A stretch of 64,000 bases of DNA from Bacillus salipaludis (GTDB taxonomy: Bacteria; Bacillota; Bacilli; Bacillales_B; DSM-18226): the NCBI RefSeq assembly GCF_004358205.1, contig NZ_SMYO01000008.1, positions 62,001 through 126,000 on the forward strand. Reading direction: 5' to 3'. Both the position numbers and the translations under genes were made by a program. Under the pieces are notes generated by a model. That model saw nothing but the letters and a program-made list of their open reading frames with translations, was not told the DNA's origin and made no database searches. Shown one piece after another: positions 8,642 through 16,664 of the stretch (position 1 is the first letter of the stretch; every line of letters starts with the position of its first letter).

Positions 8642-8970
8642 TTGTGCTTTACAAATTATGTAACTTGGAATTTAGAAAAGAACGCAATGTAAGAATTTTT
8701 TCTGGCATTCTGCTTATGTTTTAATAGAAACTATTCACACTGGATCGGCTTCGGAGCCGTAAGGATGTAAGAGAGGTAGGGCTTACGTCGTTTAGGGAAA
8801 ACCATCAGTGGAACAGTAACCGCGGCAATTGGTATATAAAAACAATCATATCTAAATAAATTTTTACCTTGCGATGGCTGATATCATTGGCAACCATTCA
8901 CAAGTTACGATAACAACCCCACAGAGGGTTAAAGCAAAAAAGGCAGAGGGCATTCGTCCTCTGCCTTTGC
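8642..8970 (+). ncRNA. Candidate structured non-coding RNA of unknown family
   Basis: The 414-bp gap between two convergent genes holds a strong promoter ending near 8635 and a hairpin at 8939-8968, with no credible coding frame between. Segment 8733-8817 is richer in G/C and contains nested complementary pairs: CACTG/CAGTG as an outer stem (about 8738 and 8805), CGGCT/AGCCG closing a four-base loop, and GTAAG/CTTAC. This looks like a branched RNA fold. I cannot match it to 6S, tmRNA, RNase P, SRP RNA or a riboswitch class I know. The 3' end is uncertain because the hairpin serves the opposite strand better. Confidence 0.4.
8936..8970 (-). terminator. Terminator of the threonine exporter pair
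   Basis: AAAGGCAGAGG and CCTCTGCCTTT form an 11-bp stem. On the minus strand it is followed by TTTTTTGC, 20 bp past the stop at 8991. On the plus strand only a broken T tract follows, so activity there is weaker. Confidence 0.8.
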
Positions 8971-8990
8971 CATTTTTATAGCAAAAGAAT

Positions 8991-9443
8991 TTATCCTCGA
9001 AGCTTCATCCTTTGAAGTTTTATTTTTCGAATCACCTGGTTTAGTACTTCTGAAAAAATCAAACCAAAAGCAATTGCTCCTGATAGCATCAATACATTGG
9101 CTGCATTTCCTAAAGCCTGGTTATAATCATTTTCCACAAAATTACGCATCGCATCATAAGCAAGTCCTCCGGGAACGAGAGGAATAATCCCGGCTACGCT
9201 GAAAATAATCACGGGGGTCTTGTAAAATTTCGCAAGTACATGACTCACCACGGCAATAAATATTGTTGCAATCCAAGTCGCTAAAACTGCATCTCCAAAA
9301 TAATCTTCTATGACATAGTAAATAAGCCAGCCTCCCATGCCAATCAGACCACATTTAATTAACGTATTTTTGGGAGCATTAAAGATGATTCCAAAAGCAC
9401 CCGTCGCAATAAAACTTGTAATTAATTGTGCTAAAATATTCAT
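8991..9443 (-). CDS. Threonine/serine exporter subunit, ThrE C-terminal type (DUF3815/YjjB)
   Basis: 150 residues with four to five hydrophobic helices, corresponding to the C-terminal membrane module of the ThrE threonine/serine exporter. The conserved IIPLVPGGLAYDAMRNF stretch is visible near the middle. It starts at ATG 9443 behind GGAGGGCAGAGG and lies 18 bp after the partner gene, so the pair forms one two-gene operon. In Corynebacterium both modules are fused in a single ThrE polypeptide; here they are split, as is usual in Firmicutes and enterobacteria (YjjP/YjjB). Confidence 0.85.
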   Translation of the reverse strand: MNILAQLITSFIATGAFGIIFNAPKNTLIKCGLIGMGGWLIYYVIEDYFGDAVLATWIATIFIAVVSHVLAKFYKTPVIIFSVAGIIPLVPGGLAYDAMRNFVENDYNQALGNAANVLMLSGAIAFGLIFSEVLNQVIRKIKLQRMKLRG

Positions 9444-9461
9444 CCTCTGCCCTCCTTGCTT

Positions 9462-10223
9462 TTATAAAAATGACAGGACGATTGCAATACCTGATCCGAT
9501 AGCAAACGCTGTTAGAAATGCTTCGGCCCCTTTTGATAGTCCTGACACTAAATGGCCGGCCATCAAATCTCTGATAGCATTGGTAATTAATAGTCCGGGA
9601 ACCAAGGTCATAACAGAGCCAATGATAATCTTATCCAACTCATGACCGATTCCTAATTTTACAAATAAGAAGGACAGCAGACCAATTACAAAGGAAGCAA
9701 GGAACTCAGAAAAGAACTTAATGGGTACAAAACGGTGAAAGTAAATATTGCTTAAATAGCCAAGACCGCCTGCGATCATCGCCGGGATAAAATCATTCCA
9801 GCCCCCGTTAAACATAATCATAAAACAGCCGCTTGCCATGGAAGCCGCCGCCACTTGAACCATGAACGGAAACGTTAAGGTTAACGAGTTAAGCTCCTTT
9901 AGTAATTTTAGCGCTTCTTTTGGACCTATTTCCCCGCTGCTAATTCTGCGTGAAATACTGTTGACCATCGCGACTTTTTTTAAATCAGTGGATCTTTCAG
10001 AGATCCGAATAAGTTTTGTCTTCGTAGGTTCCGATCCTTCTGCTGAAAAAATGATCCCTGTTGGCGTTACATAACTATGGGAATTTTCTATTCCAAAGGC
10101 AGCGGCAATTCGCATCATGGTATCTTCTACCCGATAGGTCTCCCCGCCGCTCTGGAGCATGATTTTCCCTGCAAGAAGACATACTTCCATAATTTCATAG
10201 GTTTGTGATGCTCGATTTTCCAT
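9462..10223 (-). CDS. Threonine/serine exporter subunit, ThrE N-terminal type (DUF1212/YjjP)
   Basis: 253 residues. The soluble N-terminal part of about 110 residues carries the DUF1212 signature GGETYRVEDTMMRIAAAFG and the SYVTPTGI stretch, followed by about five membrane helices including VPGLLITNAIRDLMAGH. It forms the larger half of a split ThrE-type exporter with the following gene. Family known for threonine/serine efflux; the actual substrate in this organism is not shown. Confidence 0.85.
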   Translation of the reverse strand: MENRASQTYEIMEVCLLAGKIMLQSGGETYRVEDTMMRIAAAFGIENSHSYVTPTGIIFSAEGSEPTKTKLIRISERSTDLKKVAMVNSISRRISSGEIGPKEALKLLKELNSLTLTFPFMVQVAAASMASGCFMIMFNGGWNDFIPAMIAGGLGYLSNIYFHRFVPIKFFSEFLASFVIGLLSFLFVKLGIGHELDKIIIGSVMTLVPGLLITNAIRDLMAGHLVSGLSKGAEAFLTAFAIGSGIAIVLSFL

Positions 10224-10296
10224 TCAATCTCTCCATTTATCCTTTAACATTCAGATAAATTACAGTTTAAATCAAAATTATGTGAATAAGCAATCT

Positions 10297-10709
10297 TCAA
10301 TTCTTATGAAGGACGTTTTCACCATTTTTCCAACCATTTCGGCCTTCATCAACCTCATGAAGGACGTTTTCACCATTTTTCCAACAATTTCGTCCTTCAT
10401 CCCTCTTATGAAGGACGTTTCTACCATTTTTCCAACAATTTCGGCCTTCATCCCTCTTATGAAGGACGTTTCTACCATTTTTCCAATAATTTCGGCCTTC
10501 ATCAACCTCATGAAGGACGTTTTCACCATTTTTCCAGCAATTTCGGCCTTCATCCCTCTTATGAAAGTCGTTTTCACCATTTCTTCAGCAATTTCGGCCT
10601 TCATCCCTCTTATGAAGGACAGTTTTCACCTTTTCTCCAACAATTTCGTCCTTCATCCCTCTTATGAAGGACGTTTTCACCATTTCTTCAACAATTTCGT
10701 CCTTCATCG
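10297..10709. repeat. Hairpin repeat array B (eight 51-52 bp units)
   Basis: ATGAAGGAC (or a one-base variant) starts units at 10306, 10357, 10408, 10459, 10510, 10561, 10612 and 10664: six spacings of 51 and one of 52. Each unit boundary reads G(T/G)CCTTCAT, a seven-base loop (mostly CCCTCTT, sometimes CAACCTC), then ATGAAGGAC, giving a 9-bp hairpin with at most one or two mismatches. The spacer is a conserved GTTTTCACCATTTTTCCAAC-type sequence. Because 51 is a multiple of three, both strands stay open across the array, but no ribosome site supports translation. Confidence 0.92.
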
Positions 10710-10747
10710 ACCCCTTGCAAGACCAGCGGCTTTCCCCAGTAGAAAAG

Positions 10748-10978
10748 TCACTCGCCAATATTGTTTTCAAGCCATTCCTGGAGCTCTCTCAAAGAATTGA
10801 AACTGAAAATCTCTTCCCCGTTCTGTCCGTTATCAACACCTGTATTCCCTCTTAAGGTAACCTGGCCTTCCTCACCGGAAACTAAAATGGCATAGGGATG
10901 GTTTACATTGATGTACCTTGCATCCAAATCATTGTCAATCCAGTTTTTACTGCGCAAAAACACCTCATAGTTTTCCAC
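10748..10978 (-). CDS. Small hypothetical protein, 76 aa
   Basis: I do not recognise this protein. The GTG at 10978 is chosen because AGGAGGGATTGTT precedes it; a longer frame to 11062 would run through the terminator of the upstream operon and has no ribosome site. The product is acidic and soluble with no membrane segment, including the stretches YINVNHPYAILVSGEEGQV and SLRELQEWLENNIGE. It lies between the ABC-transporter terminator and repeat array B. Confidence 0.55.
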   Translation of the reverse strand: MENYEVFLRSKNWIDNDLDARYINVNHPYAILVSGEEGQVTLRGNTGVDNGQNGEEIFSFNSLRELQEWLENNIGE

Positions 10979-11013
10979 AACAATCCCTCCTATCCCCTTA
11001 TTGTGCCAATTTA

Positions 11014-11052
11014 TAAAAAAATAAGACCTCTTCGCCAACACGAAAAGGTCAA
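11014..11052 (-). terminator. Terminator after ABC permease
   Basis: Minus-strand hairpin GACCTTTTCG-TGTTGG-CGAAGAGGTC followed by TTATTTTTTT, starting 11 bp past the permease stop. Confidence 0.85.
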
Positions 11053-11062
11053 ATACAATCAT

Positions 11063-12061
11063 CTATGCTTTTTGCTTATAGTACGTAATCGCTAGCGCAA
11101 AAGCTAACACAGTTCCTTTAACGATATCCATTGCATAATAAGGAACAGACAACATAACGAGTCCGTTTTGAAGAATCCCAATCAAAACAGCTCCGATAAA
11201 AGTTCCAAAGGCATTCGCTTTCCCTGCACCAAGAACAGAAAATCCAATAAATGCTGCAGCAACCGAGTCCATCAAATATGGAGCCCCGGAATTGATCTCC
11301 GATGTCATGACACGAGAGGCAAGAACAATCCCGCCAATCGAAGCAAAAAGAGCTGAAAGCAGGTAGGCTGCCACCTTATACTTATTAACCGGAATCCCCG
11401 AAAGCCTCGCTGCCTCCTTATTCCCGCCAATTACATACATGTAGCGTCCATGTTTCGTATAGTTTAAAAAAATATGAACAACTAAAACCGCCACAGCCAT
11501 GATAATAATGATCCACGGAACCTCACCAATTTTTGCAAAAAATGGACTAATGAGACCTTCTGCCATTGTGCCATCCGGCATCACCATGTTTTGCGAAACG
11601 GTTGCCCCTTTTGTATAGGTTAACGCTGTCCCTTGAATGATAAACATTGTTGCCAACGTCATCAGCATATCTGGAATCCGCATTTTTACAATCATGAAGG
11701 AATTCACGGCTCCGACCACAATAGAAGCGGCAATTGCTGAGATAATCGCAACCAATGTATTTTGTGAAAACCAAACAAACATTGAAATCACGATAGCATT
11801 GGAAAGCGATGCGACGGACCCAACCGATAAGTCAAACCCATCAACGGATAACGAGATTGTGATCCCAATCGCAATAATCGTCACAATTGAAATCGAACGA
11901 AGGATATTAACGATATTGCTACCTTGAATAAAATTAGAATTAGCGGCCGAAAAAATAATGATTAAAGCAACAATCGTGATGATTGTTCCATATTTATAAA
12001 AAAACTGAAACAGGTCAAATGTTTTTTTCTCTTGTGGCTTTGATTGTATTTTTGGTTCCAT
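11063..12061 (-). CDS. Ribose-type ABC transporter permease (RbsC family)
   Basis: 332-residue membrane subunit of a carbohydrate-uptake (CUT2) ABC importer. It has about eight to ten hydrophobic helices and family stretches such as GITISLSVDGFDLSVGS, IPVNKYKVAAYLLSALFASIGG and a C-terminal GAVLIGILQNGLVML. It is the last gene of a three-gene operon and starts 2 bp after the ATPase stop. CUT2 permeases usually work as homodimers with one double-domain ATPase. The cargo is judged from the S-box in front of the operon rather than from this sequence. Confidence 0.9.
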   Translation of the reverse strand: MEPKIQSKPQEKKTFDLFQFFYKYGTIITIVALIIIFSAANSNFIQGSNIVNILRSISIVTIIAIGITISLSVDGFDLSVGSVASLSNAIVISMFVWFSQNTLVAIISAIAASIVVGAVNSFMIVKMRIPDMLMTLATMFIIQGTALTYTKGATVSQNMVMPDGTMAEGLISPFFAKIGEVPWIIIIMAVAVLVVHIFLNYTKHGRYMYVIGGNKEAARLSGIPVNKYKVAAYLLSALFASIGGIVLASRVMTSEINSGAPYLMDSVAAAFIGFSVLGAGKANAFGTFIGAVLIGILQNGLVMLSVPYYAMDIVKGTVLAFALAITYYKQKA

Positions 12062-12063
12062 TA

Positions 12064-13569
12064 TTACCTGCCTCCTGTTGAATAGAATAAAAGCTCTTCT
12101 TCTGTTGTTGTTTTTGTTTCCAATTCTTTTACCGCCTGTCCATCATATAAACAATAGACCCGATTCGTGATGCCGATGATTTCAGATAACTCTGATGTTG
12201 CATAAAGGATGGCTTTCCCGCGTTTCGCCAATTCCGCAATTAAATCGAAGATATCCTTCTTTGCCCCGACATCTACCCCTTTAGTAGGTTCGTCAAAAAT
12301 ATAAACATCTGCTTCAGCAACAAGCCATTTCCCAATCGCAACTTTTTGCTGATTCCCTCCAGAAAGGTTTTGTACCTTGGTATCCTCTGATGGCGTTTTA
12401 ATTCCGAGGCGTTGGATGAATTGTTTAGCATTTTCCTTCTCTTTTTTTCGATCAACAAAACCAAATACTTTCGTAAATCGGTTTAAATTTGCAGCGGTTA
12501 AATTCGTTTCAACGGACTCAAGGACTAGAATCCCCTCTTTGCGCCTTTCCTCCGGCACTAACGCTACTCCATTTACCACTGCATCATGTGGACTGCGCAA
12601 TTTCAGCTTTTTGCCATGTAAAATAATTTCACCTGTGGTCAATTTTTCCGATCCAAACAACGCCTTACACAGCTCGGTTTTTCCTGCCCCTACTAAACCA
12701 GCAATCCCGACAATTTCTCCCGATTTGACATGTAATGATAAATCGCGTATTTTATCTTGGTCTGAAAGGCTGTTTACCTCAAGTACAGTGTTTCCAATTT
12801 GAGTATGCAGTTCGGGGAACTGCTCCTCCAATTTTTGACCCAGCATCTTCTCCACAACTTTATTTTGCGTGGTATCCGCTATTCTTTCGGTCGCGACCCA
12901 TTCGCCGTTTCTCATAATGGTAATTTCATCGCAGATTTCAAATATTTCCGGAAGGCGGTGGGAGATAAAAATAATCCCGACATTTTGTTTTTGCAGATCT
13001 CGGATGATTCGGAACAGCTCTGTTGTTTCGGTATGGCTTAATGGTGCTGTCGGCTCGTCTAAAATCAAAAATTCACATTGCTGGGAGATCGCCCGTGCAA
13101 TTAGGACCATTTGTTTTTCCGCGAGTGTCAGTTCGCTTACTAGCTTTTTCGTAGAAATTTCAATATTCATGCCTGCTAATATTGCAGCCGCTTTTTCATG
13201 GAGCTCTGTCCATTTAATCAACTGCTTTTTACCCATGCTGTGAACCGTTTCAAGCAACATAATATTTTCGGCAACCGTTAAGTAGGAGATAAGTGCAGTA
13301 TCTACTTCCTGATAAACTATTTGAATTCCCGCATCCTGTGCTTTTTTCGGCGACCGAATGTCCTGCTTCTGGCCATTTATCGCTATTTCACCTGTATAGT
13401 GGCTGTAAGCACCGGAAAGAACCTTCATTAAAGTTGATTTACCAGCCCCATTCGCCCCGATCAAAGCATGGACTTTTCCTGTTTCCATTGTAAAATGAAC
13501 ATGATTTAATGCTTTTACCCCGGGGAACTCAATTGATATGTCTTTCATTTCTAGTGTTGTCTTCGCCAA
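12064..13569 (-). CDS. Ribose-type ABC transporter double ATPase (RbsA family)
   Basis: 501 residues with two ABC domains in tandem. The first has Walker A GANGAGKST and the second VGAGKTE. The signature ELTLAEKQM in the first half and NLSGGNQQKVAIGKWL in the second are typical of RbsA/MglA proteins, in which the two sites are not equivalent. Walker B stretches are LILDEPTAPLS and VYIFDEPTKGVD. It powers the permease encoded just downstream and lies about 70 bp after the binding-protein gene. Confidence 0.92.
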   Translation of the reverse strand: MAKTTLEMKDISIEFPGVKALNHVHFTMETGKVHALIGANGAGKSTLMKVLSGAYSHYTGEIAINGQKQDIRSPKKAQDAGIQIVYQEVDTALISYLTVAENIMLLETVHSMGKKQLIKWTELHEKAAAILAGMNIEISTKKLVSELTLAEKQMVLIARAISQQCEFLILDEPTAPLSHTETTELFRIIRDLQKQNVGIIFISHRLPEIFEICDEITIMRNGEWVATERIADTTQNKVVEKMLGQKLEEQFPELHTQIGNTVLEVNSLSDQDKIRDLSLHVKSGEIVGIAGLVGAGKTELCKALFGSEKLTTGEIILHGKKLKLRSPHDAVVNGVALVPEERRKEGILVLESVETNLTAANLNRFTKVFGFVDRKKEKENAKQFIQRLGIKTPSEDTKVQNLSGGNQQKVAIGKWLVAEADVYIFDEPTKGVDVGAKKDIFDLIAELAKRGKAILYATSELSEIIGITNRVYCLYDGQAVKELETKTTTEEELLFYSTGGR

Positions 13570-13637
13570 AATGGTCTCCCTCTTTCAAGAAAACACTCTC
13601 TTCATCATCTGAAAAAGAGAGTGTGATCAGAACTGCA

Positions 13638-14753
13638 TTATTTCTTGTAATGATCTTTTAGTGTCTTCATCCAATCCTCTTCAAATGCATTAGATTGACC
13701 CCATCCAGGGATGATTTCTGCAAGATTTACCATGTTTACTGGCTGCTTGGACTTTTGCAGATCACTTTGTGATACAAGCGATGCTTCAAGGTCATATTTT
13801 TTTGGTGTTTCCTCTTTTGCTAGTTTTTTAGCTAAAATTCTCATATCGACTGCACCAATCAATTTAGGGTCAACGGCAGCCGTATATTTCCAAGCACTGC
13901 CTTGACGCTGAATTTCTTGTAAATCAGAGTTTGAAACGTCAATTCCATAGATTTTCACTTCCTCACGTCCTGCTTCTTTAAGAGCACGTGCGGCACCAAT
14001 CGCGAAGGCATCCCATGTGGCAAAAATCGCATCTAATTTTCCTTTTGGATATTTATTTAACATTGCGGCAACTGCATTTTGCGTTTGGACACTTGTATCA
14101 GCAGCCGCTACACCAAAACGGTCCACTTCTTTAATACCAGGATTTTTCTTAAGAACATCTTGGTAAATCTTATTTCTTCTAACCATTGCCGGGAATCCGT
14201 CGACCCAAAGATAGGCAATATTGGCTTTTCCATTTGTTTCTTTTACTAATTGATCTAGGGTTAATTGCGCTAACTTTTCATCATCTTGAGAAGTTAACGT
14301 GACACCATCCACATCCGCAATTTTTGGATTTGAGTCGAAGGTAACAACGCTTTTCCCTTTTTCAACAATCTTCTTCACATCATTGACGGTTGCATCATCA
14401 TCTCCATGAGAAATAATGTAACCATCATAGTTTTGGTCCAATGCTTGGTTAATCGCATCATGGAATTTAGCTGTATCGCCATTAGCGGTAAATACGTCGA
14501 CTTGGAAGCCAAGTGCTTCCCCTTCTTGCTTGGCACCAGCTAAAAATTGTGCTGTATGATCGTCTCCACCGATTTTACGGATGACCTTAATTTTAAAATG
14601 ATTTCCCTTCGCATATACAGCTGGTACACCTTTTAATGAAACATTTTTGTCTCCGCTTGCTTGCTTTGTCGTACTCCCTGAAGCACAGCCTGATAATAGT
14701 AATGTAGCTGCTAGTGCTGAAACGAGTGTACTTTTTAATAGATTTTTCCTCAT
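13638..14753 (-). CDS. Sugar-type ABC substrate-binding lipoprotein
   Basis: 371-residue periplasmic-binding-protein-like lipoprotein. The signal peptide ends in the lipobox LLLSGC. The mature part is of the ribose/LacI-like class (GGDDHTAQFLAGAKQEGEALG; NYDGYIISHGDDDATV; IFATWDAFAIGAARALKEAG; IYGIDVSN). First gene of the transporter operon, separated from its promoter by an S-box. S-box control means expression when S-adenosylmethionine is low, so a sulfur-containing sugar or nucleoside such as methylthioribose is a plausible ligand; this is inferred from regulation only. Confidence 0.9.
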   Translation of the reverse strand: MRKNLLKSTLVSALAATLLLSGCASGSTTKQASGDKNVSLKGVPAVYAKGNHFKIKVIRKIGGDDHTAQFLAGAKQEGEALGFQVDVFTANGDTAKFHDAINQALDQNYDGYIISHGDDDATVNDVKKIVEKGKSVVTFDSNPKIADVDGVTLTSQDDEKLAQLTLDQLVKETNGKANIAYLWVDGFPAMVRRNKIYQDVLKKNPGIKEVDRFGVAAADTSVQTQNAVAAMLNKYPKGKLDAIFATWDAFAIGAARALKEAGREEVKIYGIDVSNSDLQEIQRQGSAWKYTAAVDPKLIGAVDMRILAKKLAKEETPKKYDLEASLVSQSDLQKSKQPVNMVNLAEIIPGWGQSNAFEEDWMKTLKDHYKK

Positions 14754-14816
14754 CGAAATGCTCCCCCTTTTTCTATTGCTGTCCTATACCAAGATGGAGG
14801 GTCTCTTTTTTAAAAT

Positions 14817-14844
14817 AAAAAAACCTCTCTAAAAAGAGAGGTTT
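14817..14844 (-). terminator. S-box expression-platform terminator
   Basis: Minus-strand AAACCTCTC-TTTTT-AGAGAGGTTTTTTT just downstream of the SAM-I aptamer and 64 bp before the binding-protein start codon. It would terminate transcription when SAM is bound. Confidence 0.85.
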
Positions 14845-14870
14845 AAATCACTAGTAAAAAGAGATTTCTC

Positions 14871-14983
14871 CTCTCTTATCTTTCAAAACAAGTAATTGTT
14901 TTGCAGGATTTAGCACCAATTCCAATTAGGAACGGTTGCTGGGCATCATCGGGCCAGTCCCTCTGCCACTCTTGATAAGAGAA
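14871..14983 (-). promoter_or_regulatory. SAM-I riboswitch (S-box) aptamer
   Basis: The minus strand reads TCTCTTATCAAGAGTGGCAG, AGGGACTGGCCCGATGA and GCCCAGCAACC, the hallmark S-box core. It ends with GATAAGAGA, which pairs with the opening TCTCTTATC to close P1. With the terminator at 14817-14844 this is a complete SAM-responsive attenuator controlling the ribose-type ABC operon downstream. Confidence 0.95.
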
Positions 14984-15020
14984 CGCAATATTATATGAAT
15001 CTAGTTTTTATAATAAACTT

Positions 15021-15048
15021 ATTTTAACTCCTATTACCAAATTGTCAA
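15021..15048 (-). promoter_or_regulatory. Sigma-A promoter of the S-box ABC operon
   Basis: On the minus strand TTGACA (15048-15043), 16 bases, then TAAAAT (15026-15021). Start would be near 15014, about 30 bp before the aptamer. Confidence 0.7.
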
Positions 15049-15088
15049 TAGTGTTTTGAATATTTCTAATAGAATAATTTTTTACCCT

Positions 15089-15287
15089 CAGACTTTTGAT
15101 CTTCATCCCTCCTATGATGACCTTTGCCACCATGTACCATCAGACTTTTGGTCTTCATCCCTTCCATGAAGACCTTTTCCAACATGTACCCTCAGACTTT
15201 TGGTCTTCATCCCTCCTATGAAGACCTTTTCCAACATGCACCCTCAGACTTTTGGCCTTCATCCCTCCCATGAAGACCTTTCGCAAA
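15089..15287. repeat. Hairpin repeat array C (four 52 bp units)
   Basis: CAGACTTTT recurs at 15089, 15141, 15193 and 15245, exactly 52 bp apart. Each is followed by GGTCTTCAT, a seven-base loop (CCCTCCT or close variants) and ATGAAGACC, a 9-bp stem with one or two substitutions in the first and last units. The stem is followed by TTTTCCAACATG or similar. The array lies between the S-box operon promoter and the divergent MFS gene. The architecture matches arrays A and B while the stem sequence differs. Confidence 0.92.
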
Positions 15288-15404
15288 CGGTAATATGGAT
15301 TTTGCCTTAGCAATTAGGACGTCCTTTTCTAATTGAATTTTAACTGTAATAAAATTTAATTCGGCACTATAATATTTAGATAAACGAAATATTTTTAGAA
15401 AGAA

Positions 15405-16630
15405 GTGCTATTTATCGTGTATCAACAGGAAGGTGCAAAGCGAAACCTAAGGATTATGTGGTTTGCCAACTTTTTTGTTGGCGGCAGTATGACGATGGTG
15501 TTGCCTTTTATTTCACTATATATTGAGTCGATGGGGAACTTTTCAGAAAGGTATGTACAACACTGGTCTGGATTAACTTTTGGAATCACCTTTGTGTCCG
15601 CTTTTATCTTTTCACCTATTTGGGGGAAAGTTGGCGATCGGTTTGGCAGGAAAAAAATTCTCATTTATTCTGGAGTAGGTATGGGAACCTCCATCTTACT
15701 AATGGGATTTGCTCAGTCTGTTTTTCAATTATTTATGCTCCGCTTCTTCATGGGGTTTTTCTCTGGTTTTATTTCCATGTCCCAGGCATACATTTCAACA
15801 CAGACGCCAAAAAAATCGCTGGAAGAGTATTGGGGACACTTCAGACAGGCAGTATTACCGGCTCGTTATTGGGGCCCATGCTTGGGGGCGTTCTAGCGGA
15901 TTCACTTGGATATGCAACCTCATTTAAATGGACATCCATTTCCATTTTCATATCAGCTCTGTTGGTTATTTTCACCAAAGAGTTCCGCATTGAAACCAGC
16001 AAAAGCACGAAATCTCATTACTCAAGTAAAGAGGTTTTAATGCATATCGTAAAAAACCCTGTTTTTCTTACGGTTATATTACTTTCATCGCTTGAACAGA
16101 TTGCTCATTTTAGTGTTCAGCCGATTCTCTCTTTATTTGTCAGTGACCTGCATGGAAAAACAAATGTCGCATTGTATTCAGGAATTGCCTTCTCCGCTGC
16201 TGGCCTAGGAAACTTGATGATGACGAAAAGATGGGGGAAAATCTCGGACAAGTACGGATATACGAAAATCTTAATCATCCTCCTCTTGGCGGCAGGGTTC
16301 ATCTATTTACCAGGGGCGGCTGTCACACAATTTTGGCAGCTAGTTTTCATCCGTTTTGTTCTTGGCGTTTTGATCGGCGGCGTTGTTCCGACCCGAATTG
16401 CTTATATCCGGCAAGAGGCACCGATTGCAATGCAAGGAGAAGTGCTTGGTTATAATACAAGCTTTCGTTTTTTTGGAAATATTATCGGCCCGATGCTCGG
16501 TGGTTTTATTTCCGGAACCTTTGGATATTCCGCCGTATTCATCAGTACAAGCGCCTTACTTATTATTAGTGGGTTGATTTTATTTGCCGCTGTCCACTAT
16601 CAGCCAAAGTTTTTAAAGCATACAGCATAG
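15405..16630 (+). pseudogene. MFS transporter, frameshifted at an A7 run
   Basis: Twelve-helix major facilitator superfamily exporter resembling multidrug-type MFS proteins, split between two frames. The first frame (GTG 15405 or GTG 15417) carries helices 1-4 with the MFS motif GKVGDRFGRKKIL and then diverges after AYISTQTPKK. The second frame continues without loss as IAGRVLGTLQTGSITGSLLGP and runs to the stop at 16630. The switch is at seven A (15809-15815); eight A would restore one frame of about 408 codons. The run reads A-AAA-AAA in the zero frame, which fits a -1 slippery heptamer and the needed direction. A disabled gene, a sequencing error and slippage are all possible. Confidence 0.8.
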
Positions 16631-16656
16631 GCCGCATGTGAAAACATACGGCCTTT
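16630..16656. terminator. Bidirectional terminator between MFS gene and yfkAB
   Basis: GGCCGCATGTG-AAAA-CATACGGCC followed by TTTTC on the plus strand, overlapping the MFS stop; it lies just before the yfkAB stop at 16665. Confidence 0.7.
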
Positions 16657-16664
16657 TCTAATAG

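Noticed and set aside
8720..8830. T-box or known riboswitch in the gap after the permease
   Set aside because: A GTGGAAC...ACCGCGG stretch is suggestive, but the contiguous T-box core, specifier stem and downstream gene are missing; no other known aptamer core fits.
10278..10800. Long open frames on both strands encoding 17-residue repeat proteins across array B
   Set aside because: The 51-bp unit is a multiple of three, so frames stay open passively on both strands. There is no ribosome site, and the frame shifts at the 52-bp unit.
5640..15290. CRISPR array for any of the hairpin repeats
   Set aside because: Repeat spacing is regular, but the spacers are conserved rather than unique, and no cas genes are present.
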